From: Glandiceps talaboti
Lineage: Eukaryota > Hemichordata > Enteropneusta > Spengelidae
Direction of reading: 5' to 3'
Assembly (NCBI RefSeq): GCF_964340395.1
Contig: NC_135556.1
Span: forward strand, 19,999,642 to 20,063,641
Length of the DNA stretch: 64,000 bases
Of the stretch, positions 50,618-61,159 are shown piece by piece; position 1 is the stretch's first letter; every line of letters begins with the position of its first letter. The notes beneath the pieces were generated by a model. It saw nothing but the letters and a program-made list of their open reading frames with translations. It was not told where the DNA came from and made no database searches. The position numbers and the translations under genes were made by a program.

Positions 50618-51406
50618 AGGGGAACACCACTCCAGGAAATAAAGGTATTTTCATAAACTTTATGTTCTGGAGAGTCATTTCATGATTTCATATTACATAG
50701 AATTCGCTCGGTTGTCAAGAAACACCAAATACATTTTCAACTCTATTGTTCTTTCAGTGATAGACCACTGCATGATGGGTCTCAGCAGATATGGATGAAC
50801 AATGTATATTCATGACTATGTATGCAAAGGAAATAAGCACTTAGGAGTCATCAATATTCAATGTTCATCTAATCCATTTTCCAGGAGTGATCACCTTCTT
50901 CCTAAATCACTCACGGAACAAAAGAATCAAAAACAGATGACAACATCCAAAGTAAACAGGGGTAAATAAAGAAATTGAGCCAAATTCCTACATCAGATTT
51001 TAGATGTAGCTTATTGACATGAAGTGGGAGATTGGCCTTTCAATGTCATCGGTATCACTACATTCTAGTAACATTAAAGTGGCACAAGCTGAGTTTATAA
51101 GAATTTTTACTTTCCGGAAAAAAACATATGTAAAACCTCAATTAAACTACTCTAGAATGATGTTAACATTGACTTATATGGCATTGTCAGGACAGATGAT
51201 AGCATAGAAGGGCTTTTCTCAACATTTTATACATATAATACCTTATATCATTGGATCATTCATAAGTTTTATCTTAATAACAAGTTTGAGTTCAGTCAAT
51301 TGCAAGAGATGGTCAGGTATGCTTCACTAGGTAGACTACTGGGAGTTCATTTAAATGTGCAGCAAAAATTTTGCCCCAAAATGTATAAAACTCAGCCTGT
51401 GCCCCT
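50618..51406. mobile_element. Non-autonomous DNA transposon with TTAA target site (Kolobok/piggyBac-like)
   Basis: TTAA occurs immediately outside both ends (50614-50617 and 51407-51410). The termini are AGGGGAACACC and, on the opposite strand, AGGGGCACAGG, so only a short AGGGG(A/C)AC inverted repeat is shared. TTAA duplication plus AGGGG ends fits Kolobok-type elements, and piggyBac is the alternative. The 0.8-kb interior has no transposase; a 62-codon frame inside has no similarity I recognise. It lies just beyond the MMAA stop, perhaps within its 3' UTR. Confidence 0.45.
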
Positions 51407-51454
51407 TTAATGACATAAGTATCACTAACTAACTGTCTGTCCATTTAAATTTGA

Positions 51455-54400
51455 TTAATGTTCATTGTTCCTCTCACTTTGAGTGGCTTCAACAAATTGT
51501 TTCATGAGAATATCAGCTGCTAGGCCAGGGGTCATGACCCCTTTGGCAACTTTATCTTCCAATGGTTGAATTTCAGGTTTGACGCTTGGATGACTTTTGA
51601 ACATGACTATAATGCGATCTTGTATATGGTTCCACATCCAGATACGATGCTGTTTTGCTCGTCTTTTCATCATTTCACCGCTACCAACTATAATACGGCG
51701 AAATTCACACATATTGTCCCATATTTCTGGAATGCCTTCATTCTTTGTGGATGACACCCTTAGCACCTGGAAATAAAATATCCCTTCATGTTATTCATAG
51801 AGGTTACACTAGAGTTACAACCCCGAAGGGGGATTGTGCCAACGAGCTCTGTGCATGTATGTGTGTGTGCCTGCATGTGTGTGTCCATTTGTCAATCTGT
51901 AATACCTAATTTCTCAGACATGCAATATCCAATTTCATTCAAACCTGGTGTAAGGTAACAAATCATATCAAGTAGAAAATGGGAAACATGACATACACAG
52001 AAGTAATGCTTGCATGAGTATTGGACTGATTATTCAATGTTTTTGCTATAGTTTGTGAAAGTCACGAACAGAATGGGGCAATTCAGTAAAAATTCCATTA
52101 CTTTCTTTTGTGTCGTTATTGCAGTTGGGAACCTCAGGAAAAATACAGTGCATATTCAATACACTGCTTTTGCATGCAATGCCATCGAAATCATTAAAGT
52201 TTTTACAGGTTGATAGTTTGTGTGGTTAGAACAATAAAAGTTTACTGTATATTGTAACTCTCAATATTGAAAGCATTGGAAGTATAGCTACAAAAGGAAA
52301 TCTTTCCTTCTTGTTTGCTACAAATGTATTCCTTGTAACAAAATCTAACTATCAAGTTACTGGTATCACAACTGGTGGAGCAAAAGTGACATCCACCAGC
52401 TTTAGTAACACAGGTTGGCATCTGTCAATCACACCAAGTGTAGCAAACCTACATTTACCAATCGCAGCTAGTGTAACAAACGTGCATTCACCAATCACAC
52501 CTTGTGTCACAAGTACAGTAGCTAACCTATCTTCACCAATCACATCTTGTGTAGCAAACCTGTATTCACCAATCACACCTTGTGGTACAGTAGCTAACCT
52601 ATATTCACCAATCACATCTTGAGTTGCAAACCTATATTCACCAATCAAATCTTGCATTGCAAACCTACATTCACTAATATCGTGGTAGTTTAACAAGACA
52701 TACACATACCTTAGGGGTCCAATTAACAGATTTCTTTCTTAGCAGTTTAACAGCACTTATGTACTCCATTTGGATTCGTTTGGCTGGTATGTAGAGGTCT
52801 CCATCTGCTTTATTGACAGCTATAAGGTCTGCCATTTCAACGATTCCTTTCTTGATACCTTGCAGCTCATCACCAGCAGCTGGTGGTATCAGTAAAACAA
52901 ACATGTCTACCATATCAGCCACAGCATACTCAGACTGACCAACACCTACAATACAAACATGTCTACCATATCAGTTACAGCATACTCAGTCTGACCAACA
53001 CATACATACAATCAACTACCATATCAGCTACATCATACATTGTCATATACCACACTTACCAACTAATAAATTCCATTATTATAGACCACCCTTACCAACA
53101 AACACATTCCATTGATACAGACCACACTTACCAACAAATAAATTCCATTGTATAGAACAAACTAAGACTTACCAACTAATGCATTCCATTCTTATAGACC
53201 ACACTTACCTACAAACATGTTCCATTGTTATATAACTTGTAGACTACACATACCAACTAATATATTCCATTGTTACAGACCACAATTACCAACTAATGTA
53301 TAATTCCACTGTTGTACACCACTTCGCAACTAATTCATTCCATTATTATAGACCACACTTACCAACTACAACATTCCATAGTTATAGACAACTTACCAAC
53401 TAACACATTCCATTACTATAGACCACACTTACCAACTGTTTCTACAAGAACAGTATCATAGCCAGCAGCTTCACATAACAAGATAGCTTCGTTTGTGCTT
53501 CTAGTTACTCCACCTAATGTACCACTTGTAGGTGATGGTCTAATGTAGGCATTCTTATCACGGGATAGCTCTATCATGCGGGTTTTATCACCAAGAAGAG
53601 ATCCTGATAAATACAAACACAACATACATGTATCATATACCTGTACTACCCATTCTGAAATCCTCATGGCTTTATCACTATACAGCTATACTCACTCACA
53701 CACAACAACCAGTACATACAGTTTATGATTTTACACTCCAGTTAACAGCTATGTTCACTCACAAACAACTAGTACATACATTTGATGATTTTAGATTCCA
53801 GTAAACAGCTATGTTCACTCGCAAACAGTAACTGCTAGTATATACAGTTTACATCCTTACAATTAGATATGCACATTCACAAACATGACCAGTACATATA
53901 ATTTGCACTATAAAACAGCAACTTGGTTTTTGTTTGCACAGACTGACAACACTAACTCTACAGTTTAGATTCTATTACATGACATTTTTGTAACATTTTT
54001 GCTCACAATAATAAATAGTACATTTTGCTCATTAGCCCACAGTAACTTTGTTCCATATTCAATTTTTTTAATGGCACACTTTTCTTACCTCCAGTGGACG
54101 ATGAAGAAGGATCCACAGCTAATACTGCCACCCTGTGTCCTTTTGATGTTAAATATTTACCAAAACATTCTATGAAGGATGATTTCCCTGCACCGGGAGG
54201 ACCTGTTAAACCTAAAAAAAAAAAAATAATCCTATGATATATTATCAGTTTAAAATTAAATCCTTCATAAGAGTGGTGGGTTTCTTCACCACCAAATTTT
54301 TTATTGTCCATGTGGATAGTATTTATGTCGTTTTTTTATCCTGGCACATACAGCTTTTATTTACTGAAACAAGCAATCAGTTATACAACTGTTGTATATC

Positions 54401-55039
54401 CTACTAATACCACTGCTCCTATTGTGGTGATGACTTGACGATATTCACCTGCATACCCATCGCTTAATTTCACATATATACCTGCATTCACATTCCAACT
54501 AGGTCACTTGGTTGTTAGGGGCAATGTGATAATATAAATATATTATTCAACAATGACTTTGAATATTTCACATACTCATCAATATTCATTATTAGTAAAC
54601 CTGACCACAATACTGCTTTTTTATTTAAAAATCTGGTTTCATATATCGCCCTGTAATATCCCTTACCTGCTCTGAAAGATACTGGTTTACCACCATTATG
54701 TTGTTCTTTCTTTTTAAGGTATCCTAGCACTTCTGACAACAATCTCTCTGCATGGGCACGTTTTCTTTTATTTGTACTTTCCACCAATGTTATAGCCTCC
54801 GCAAGACTAGCTCTCTTTCCAGTTATAACTCCTTTGTACAGTTTAGACACAAGCTTCTCATCAAGTGAGTCCCCATTTACTGTAGATGTCTCCTCACGTT
54901 TTGTTTGTAAGCTGATATATCGTGTGCAGTAGATACATGTATTAGAAGGCAGTACTTGCTTTGTTACCAAATTCAATCTATGTTGATACTTGAGACAGTG
55001 TCCTATTAACAGGGTCAATCTAGGAGAAATCCTCATCAT
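51455..55039 (-). CDS. MMAA: MMAA, mitochondrial G3E GTPase chaperone of methylmalonyl-CoA mutase (5 exons)
   Basis: Complete gene. Exons in transcript order: 54667-55039, 54089-54211, 53433-53603, 52710-52945, 51455-51766. All borders are GT/AG and the sum is 1215 nt, 404 residues (human 418). The N-terminus (about residues 1-50) is basic and hydroxyl-rich, as for a mitochondrial presequence. Walker A is GPPGAGKS (128-135), the Mg-binding loop VDPSS (157-161), the switch region ETVGVGQSE (220-228), and the guanine-specificity motif NKAD (267-270). The C-terminal helical region (about 302-404) mediates dimerisation in the human and MeaB structures. The family delivers and protects adenosylcobalamin on methylmalonyl-CoA mutase in propionate breakdown. 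All catalytic motifs look intact. It is divergent from ADCK2 and convergent with GSTCD. Confidence 0.98.
52433..52679. repeat. 33-bp minisatellite in MMAA intron 4
   Basis: Seven or eight units of GCAAACCTATATTCACCAAT plus CACATCTTGTGTA, some lengthened by a GTACAGTAGCTAACC insert. The array ends about 30 bp from the donor of MMAA exon 4. Because 33 is a multiple of three, frames stay open on both strands (VANLYSPIT on plus, IGEYRFATQ on minus), mimicking repetitive proteins. Confidence 0.9.
52946..53033 (-). repeat. Partial duplication of the MMAA exon 4 start inside intron 3
   Basis: The first ~45 nt of exon 4 (GTTGGTCAGTCTGAGTATGC onward to the GGTAGACATG codons) recur immediately upstream in intron 3 at about 52955-53004, and a shorter third copy follows at 53005-53033. 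The copy lacks the AG that precedes the true exon, so it is a non-spliced echo of the exon edge. Confidence 0.85.
53047..53432 (-). repeat. Tandem array of 5'-splice-site copies in MMAA intron 3
   Basis: About ten units of 34-50 bp follow the true donor. Each reads, on the gene strand, AGTTGGTAAGTGTGGTCTAT plus ATAATGGAATG, i.e. copies of the exon 3 end (ACAGTTG) with its GTAAGT donor. Seven copies keep GGTAAG and others show GGTAAT, GGTATG or a disrupted form. The unit is the exon 3/intron 3 junction itself. Confidence 0.9.
54391..54536. repeat. Dispersed repeat, partner of 49428-49586
   Basis: Shares TATCCTACTAATACCACTGC, TTGTGGTGATGACTTG and TTGTTAGGGGCAATGTG in order with the spacer copy. 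Non-coding, in MMAA intron 1 just before exon 1's donor side. Confidence 0.65.
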
Positions 55040-57255
55040 TGCTGCAGATTATTTGGGGGGGGGGGGATGACTATGAACCAAACTCTGTATATCAGGTTAT
55101 GGGTGAGATTTTATTATATGGGTATTTTAGCAATAACGTTTCGAGAGACTGAATGGTAATTCGTTATTTAAAATAAAATTATCTCAAGACTCAAGCCCTG
55201 GGATTCTTCAGTTTCAAGTCACCGTGCCTGGTCTGACCTCACGAAACTGAGGTCACGTCACAATGACTGTCATCAGGCGCACTCGCACTCATGAGTTGTA
55301 CTCGATCGCAGCATGCACTTTAACTGTTTACTGTAGCCTCCTACCGTATAGCTTACTGACGTAACATGACATAAAGGCGTTCATGACAATGAGGTACGTC
55401 CACAAGTCACTGACCGTAACAAACTGTCGCCGTTACTCAGTCCGGATATGAATAAGGGTCAACGACAACCTCAGAGAAGGCGTTCAACTTGTCGTGTCCC
55501 TCACGTATGATTATTTACATGTTGGTTGATTCTTTCCTCCATGGACTAAGGCCCACTATGTTCAAGTGGATTATTGGGGAATGTGGACAAAGGAATGAGA
55601 GACATTACTTGTTATAAATTGGTCTGAAATTTGGAAATAGTATTACTATAAATTCAGAATTATTTATCTTTGATTCTAACTGATTTTTATATCATCTTTG
55701 AAATCGGCCTCATCAAAACAATGACAACATAATGAAGAAGCTAGGTGGTATAAATGTAGTGCATGATCCCCGGATGTTGGCAAGCCGAACAAAGTTGTAA
55801 ATTTCATTCATGCGACGTAAGAGCTATAGTTGACTCTGTAAGTCGCCGGGAAAGAAGATTTTTGAAAGAAGTGGGGCTTTTTCATTTATGCTAGGAAAAA
55901 CACAACAAGTTCGTGAACTGTATAGTTGTGATTGTGACAATTAACCATAGAAGTGGAACTTCTGATTTTTTGGAGCGCCCCAATCGAAGTGGAAGCAGGT
56001 GCGTTTTGGACTATTTCCTCTTGTAATATACCGTTGTACGTACGTAGTTGTTTTCAGCGCTATCAATGTTGTTTTTTTGGGATGAAACGTACTTATTCCT
56101 GACTTTCATGTATAAAACTGACTGAAAAATAGTAGAGAACCTCAAATAGAATAACACTGTATTCATGGAAACAATTGTTTCCGCATTTTATTGCTGAAAA
56201 GGGGCAAAATATAAGTTTCGCAACGAGAACGATTTGTACATGAACATTGTTTACAAAAAAAGAACTGCGCTAAGCACAATGGGAAATATAGGAGTTGTTT
56301 ACTTACAATGAAGCAGTACTGCCGTCCAAGGACATGCAAAGGTTACCCACCTCACAAAAGCTTGTGATGACGCAGTTTACATATCCAGCTCATTTTTTCA
56401 AGGCTGTTTTTTTTACTTTACCTTTATGAATTTTCTTGATGGTCACAATAACATATCTGAATTTTAGTCGCAGAGATATTAAATTTTCATTTCCTCATAA
56501 CCTAGATGCTAAATAATGAGAATAAAAGCTACTGAATGAAAGGTCACATGACATAAATTTGTTTACCTTCATATTTCTGTTTCATCAGTTTTGTCCTTTT
56601 TTGGTTTTATGATTTTGTCATTTTCTATACTAACATTTTATTGTTATAACACCTGCACTGCAAATGTTGACATTTTTCTGATTTCTTTGATAATTCAAAA
56701 TTATGAAATCACAGATTGACCTTGATAATTTTGAAGTAAAAAAAATGTGTTATGAATAACTGGTGAAAAGTACCAGTTTATGAATGAATAAAAATATGAA
56801 TAAATTAATACATAATTATGATGATATCGCATGGAAGTAGTGTTGGTATCACTTTGTATATGGATTGTTTTGATAAAAGATGAAATCTTTTTTATTGAAA
56901 TATTTTAGGTTTGTTTGAAATTGTTTTGATCACGTACTAGTGTTTTGTGTGTACTGTGTTAGTTACTGTATATTCCTTGATACCAGGACAAGATATGACT
57001 GGTAATGGGATGAGAACAAGGGTAGATTTACATAGGCTTCAGCATCCGTAAAGAAGAAGACTGGCGATGACTGTCCTCAGACCTTCCTGTTTATAAAGGA
57101 TGGAGAAAAGACATCTCATTAGACTAAGGACAGCTTAGCAGGCAGCTGGAATGAAAGGACATAGGGGGTTTATAAGCAGCCAGTGTATGTAGAAAGGACA
57201 CAGAGACGTGTTGACTGTGCGAGTCATTGATGTATAAAATGACCCTGCTCACACA
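55040..57255. promoter_or_regulatory. Divergent MMAA/ADCK2 spacer
   Basis: Both promoters must lie in these 2.2 kb if there are no distal exons. The portion at 55200-56050 is less AT-rich and nearly free of recognisable repeats, which fits a shared promoter region, but I see no TATA box or defined factor site. AT-rich sequence at 56400-56900 shows nothing. The last 250 bp are probably ADCK2 5' UTR. Confidence 0.45.
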
Positions 57256-58336
57256 ATGATATATGCTCGTATTATCTGTCATCCATCACTACCCAGGTTT
57301 ATTGGCAGACCTTGGTCCAACTTTGTGCACGTACTGAAGACTACAACTAAACGACAACAACCTAGTGTTGTATTTAGGAAGGATAGCACAGTGAAAGTTA
57401 GTCAAAAGTTGACCGGGTTTCTGTTTGCTCTACCTATCTGTGTTGTTGGCGGAGTGTGTTTTCACAGAGACAAATTTGTAGTACTTTGTACAGATGTACA
57501 GTTATGCAAGGACAATGCTAAACTAGAAGTAAGAACAAAACAGACAAATGTGTTTGTGAGAAGTTATCAAAGGTTATATAAATATTTAACGTTGTACTTC
57601 AGACTTGTTAGGTTAACTATTACATTTTTACCAGTATTTTGCCTCTACCCTTTGGCGTCACTGTTCCCATTGTTTCATAGTAAATGGTTACATTTACTGC
57701 TATATGCTGTAGAAATTTCTGGACCAACTTTCATTAAGTTAGGACAGTGGGCTAGTACACGCAGAGACATATTCTCCTCAGAGTTCTGTGATTGCTTTTC
57801 TAAGCTGCACCATCATGCACCGCCCCATTCGTGGTTTTACACCAAAAGGAAATTAGAAAAGGCATTTGGAAAGAAGTGGAGGGAAATATTTGTGAAAATT
57901 GATAATAACAGAAAGGCTATAAAGTCAGGATGTATAGGGCAAGTTTATAAAGGATATATGAAACCTGAGAAAATTGCTGATGAAAGCTTACTGGAAGAAT
58001 TATTGGAGGAATTAGAGGAGTCAGATGCACCAGACTTTTTTGAAGGTAAATTGGACATGTTATTGTTATAATGGTGGTATTGTCATATTTTGGTGGTGGT
58101 GGTGGTGGTGGGGGGGGGGGGGGGTGTAGTACGAAATAAAATGAAATGTTCATAGATTTGTCTTCTCTCAATATCACATTTGAATAAAAAATTACTCATT
58201 CCTTTAAAATATTAGTGTTAAAATGATACACTATTTGCACTCTTTAATTAAGTTTGAAATTAATTGTGATGTTTTTAGCCTCAAAACTTTTAATAATAGG
58301 ACATCAAAATCGGCAACATAAATCTATTGGATTGGT

Positions 58337-58386
<50 letters not shown>

Positions 58387-61128
58387 TTGGTAGTACTGGA
58401 ACTCTTTCTTGGGTGTAACTCGGAGTTTCACGCATATTGCGATCATCAGACACATATATATATAATGTTTGTCTAGTAGAGCTTGTCTTTTACATTTGCA
58501 TAGATAATTTTATTTTTACCCATGGTGTTATTTAGATTCTAAATATTGCAGTGAATATTATTTCTAGAACTACATTACTTCTACAATTATATTAGGTAGG
58601 TGAAATTTTGTGTAAAATGGATGTTACTGTTGTACGTAGCAACAGCTTTGTTTTTAACTTTGAGGTGTAGGTCAACAGACTATCTTACATGATGAGTATA
58701 AAAACCAATACAAAAAAAATATCACTTGATGTCATCAGGAGGGAGTTGAACATTTAATGGAATGGCAACAAATTTATAGTCCCAACCTTGACACTCTATC
58801 AGGCCACTAACCAAATGTAAATGTTTTGATGGACTTTTTACTTATCTTTGTTGACATTCAAGTATACATTTGTTTGGACAAATTCATTATTCTTGTCAAA
58901 AGTGTTATTTTTTGTGTCGCTTTTCCCTTTCTATGCTTACATTCCTAGATAGAAATAGTATCAAGAAATTAACCTCGAATTTTATTTTAATGTGATTATC
59001 CTTTTATAGAAATGATTGCGAATAGTATTTGAATGAGTAGTCAGTGCAGTCAAGGCCTTTGGGTCAAGTACTTCTATTTACATCTGGTCTCCAGTGATTA
59101 CTAGTGAAACATATTAATGCTGTGCCATCATTGCAGGACTGGAGATCCTTGGGTTCGGCCGGCTGTTTGGCACATGGGACAAGGAGTTAGATCAGGCTGA
59201 GAAGGAAAGGATTGCTCTGAAAAGGGAAAAAGGAACAGTTGCGTATGAAGAAAAATGTCAACAGAATGGGGAATCTGATCGAGTGTCTGGTAACTGTGAA
59301 GAAGTTGGGCAGACATGTGGACAAGTTTCTACTGGTGAAGGAGTGGGGCAGTTTGAATCACAGAGTTCTGAGGCAGGATTGGAGCAGTGTGGGGCTGAAG
59401 ATTCTGAGGTTGAACTGGGACAGTATGGAGCTGAAGCGGCTGGAATAACAAAACTCAATTATCCACATGTACCAAGAGACCAGACTAATGACTCACAGCA
59501 GTTGAAAGGTGCACTTTTATTTTTCATGCTTTTTTTGTTACTTTGAAAGTAATTTGAATGTGCTTTATGAATTATTTTATGGGGATTTCAGTTCTCACTT
59601 TTTCATTCCAGTGTTTGTTGTTTATCAAAATATATGAAAAAATTGTATTTCGTGTGAAAAAATATAGCAGGCAAATATCTTTAATTGTGGATATATTGTT
59701 AAAAAAAAAAAAAAAAATGAGTATATTCAGCTGTTGTTGTGGTTCATTTGTTGGTGGTACTACCCGGACGGTATATCAAAATGCAATCAGCTAAAGAAAA
59801 ACATGATGTGTGCCAAGCTCTTTATTCCCCTTGTAAATTGTGTGTGTGGGAGAATAGATGTAGATTATACGCAATGTGAACTTTGAGAAGAGTTGAAGGT
59901 CTGCCTAGTAAAGTAGCCGACCTTGTAACCACATTGAATATGTCAAGGTTGTGTCCTCCTGAACTGTTTGTCTATTTGCTGTGTTTCTTTTAGAAACCCC
60001 TAGTGACGATGACTTGGAAGGCCTGATCCCAGTTGCTATTAAGGTAGGTTCCTTTTAATTATTAAAACAATTTCTGTAGGGATTGAACTATTTTAGACGA
60101 CGGTTATTTTGGCTTCTTTCCTTAGATACATATATATGTATAATAGGAAATATGTTATGAATAGAATAATGAATAGTAGTAGAGTGATACAACAAAGGCA
60201 CCGAACTGGTATGTTGATGCTAGGGATGTCGTCAATAGACGCTGTGTTGATTGTAGGGGGTGTCGTCAGTCAAAGCTGCGTAGCTATAGCTACTCTGAAA
60301 GCAAATAACATCTATTCAAGTGTATAAGAACAAAATCAAAACAAAGAAAAAACAACTTGTGTAGGAAGCAGATACTGTGAATAGAAATCATCAAAATGGA
60401 CTTTTTTATTTGATAGAATATTAGAACTAAAATTGCTGCCTGGAGATAGAAAAAAAAAGTATTTTTCTCTACAGCCTAAGATAATATTTGCATACAATTT
60501 GCATTATTCAAACACATGTTTGTTTCTATTTATAGAATGAGTTGCAGGACAGAGAGTAGGTGGAAGGAGGTTGTAGGGTGGGAAATCAAATAAAGTTGTG
60601 GGGTGGGGATGGGATATGAAATCGTAACCTCATAAATATTTATGAATTAATCAGAATTGTTGGTGTCAGGCACATTGGCACATTGCCAACATTTTAGATT
60701 GCATACCTTTGAAGTACTTTTTTGAGAACAATGTGATTTGTTTAGTTATACAATAACAGAATCCTAATATTTTTCGAAAACAACTGAGGAATTGTTGTAA
60801 ACCGAAACTGATAGAATTTTATCAACAAGATTATGTGTTAGTATTTTAAACCACATCCGTTTACAGGTGCGCCATCCAAGGGTATATAGATGTGTATCCA
60901 GAGATATGAAACTTTTGTATTTTGTGGCAAGTGTTCTAAGCTACCTTCCTGGATTAAAATGGCTGAGTTTGAGAGAAATAGTGGAGGAATTTGATGAGCT
61001 TCTGAAAAATCAGGTAATTTCTCTACTGTTAAGTGTGTTTGTGTGTGTGTTATTCTGTGGTCATGCTGCATGTATGTCAGTATGCTTATGTGTGCATTAT
61101 GCACATTGTTTCTCTTTGTGTGTTTCAA

Positions 61129-61159
<31 letters not shown>

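Noticed and set aside
51566-51754. Plus-strand ORF of 62 codons
   Set aside because: Antisense shadow of MMAA exon 5.
58383-58450. Possible Penelope-like element end (GCGATCATCAGAC word)
   Set aside because: Only a short motif reminiscent of such ends; no reverse-transcriptase or endonuclease sequence nearby.
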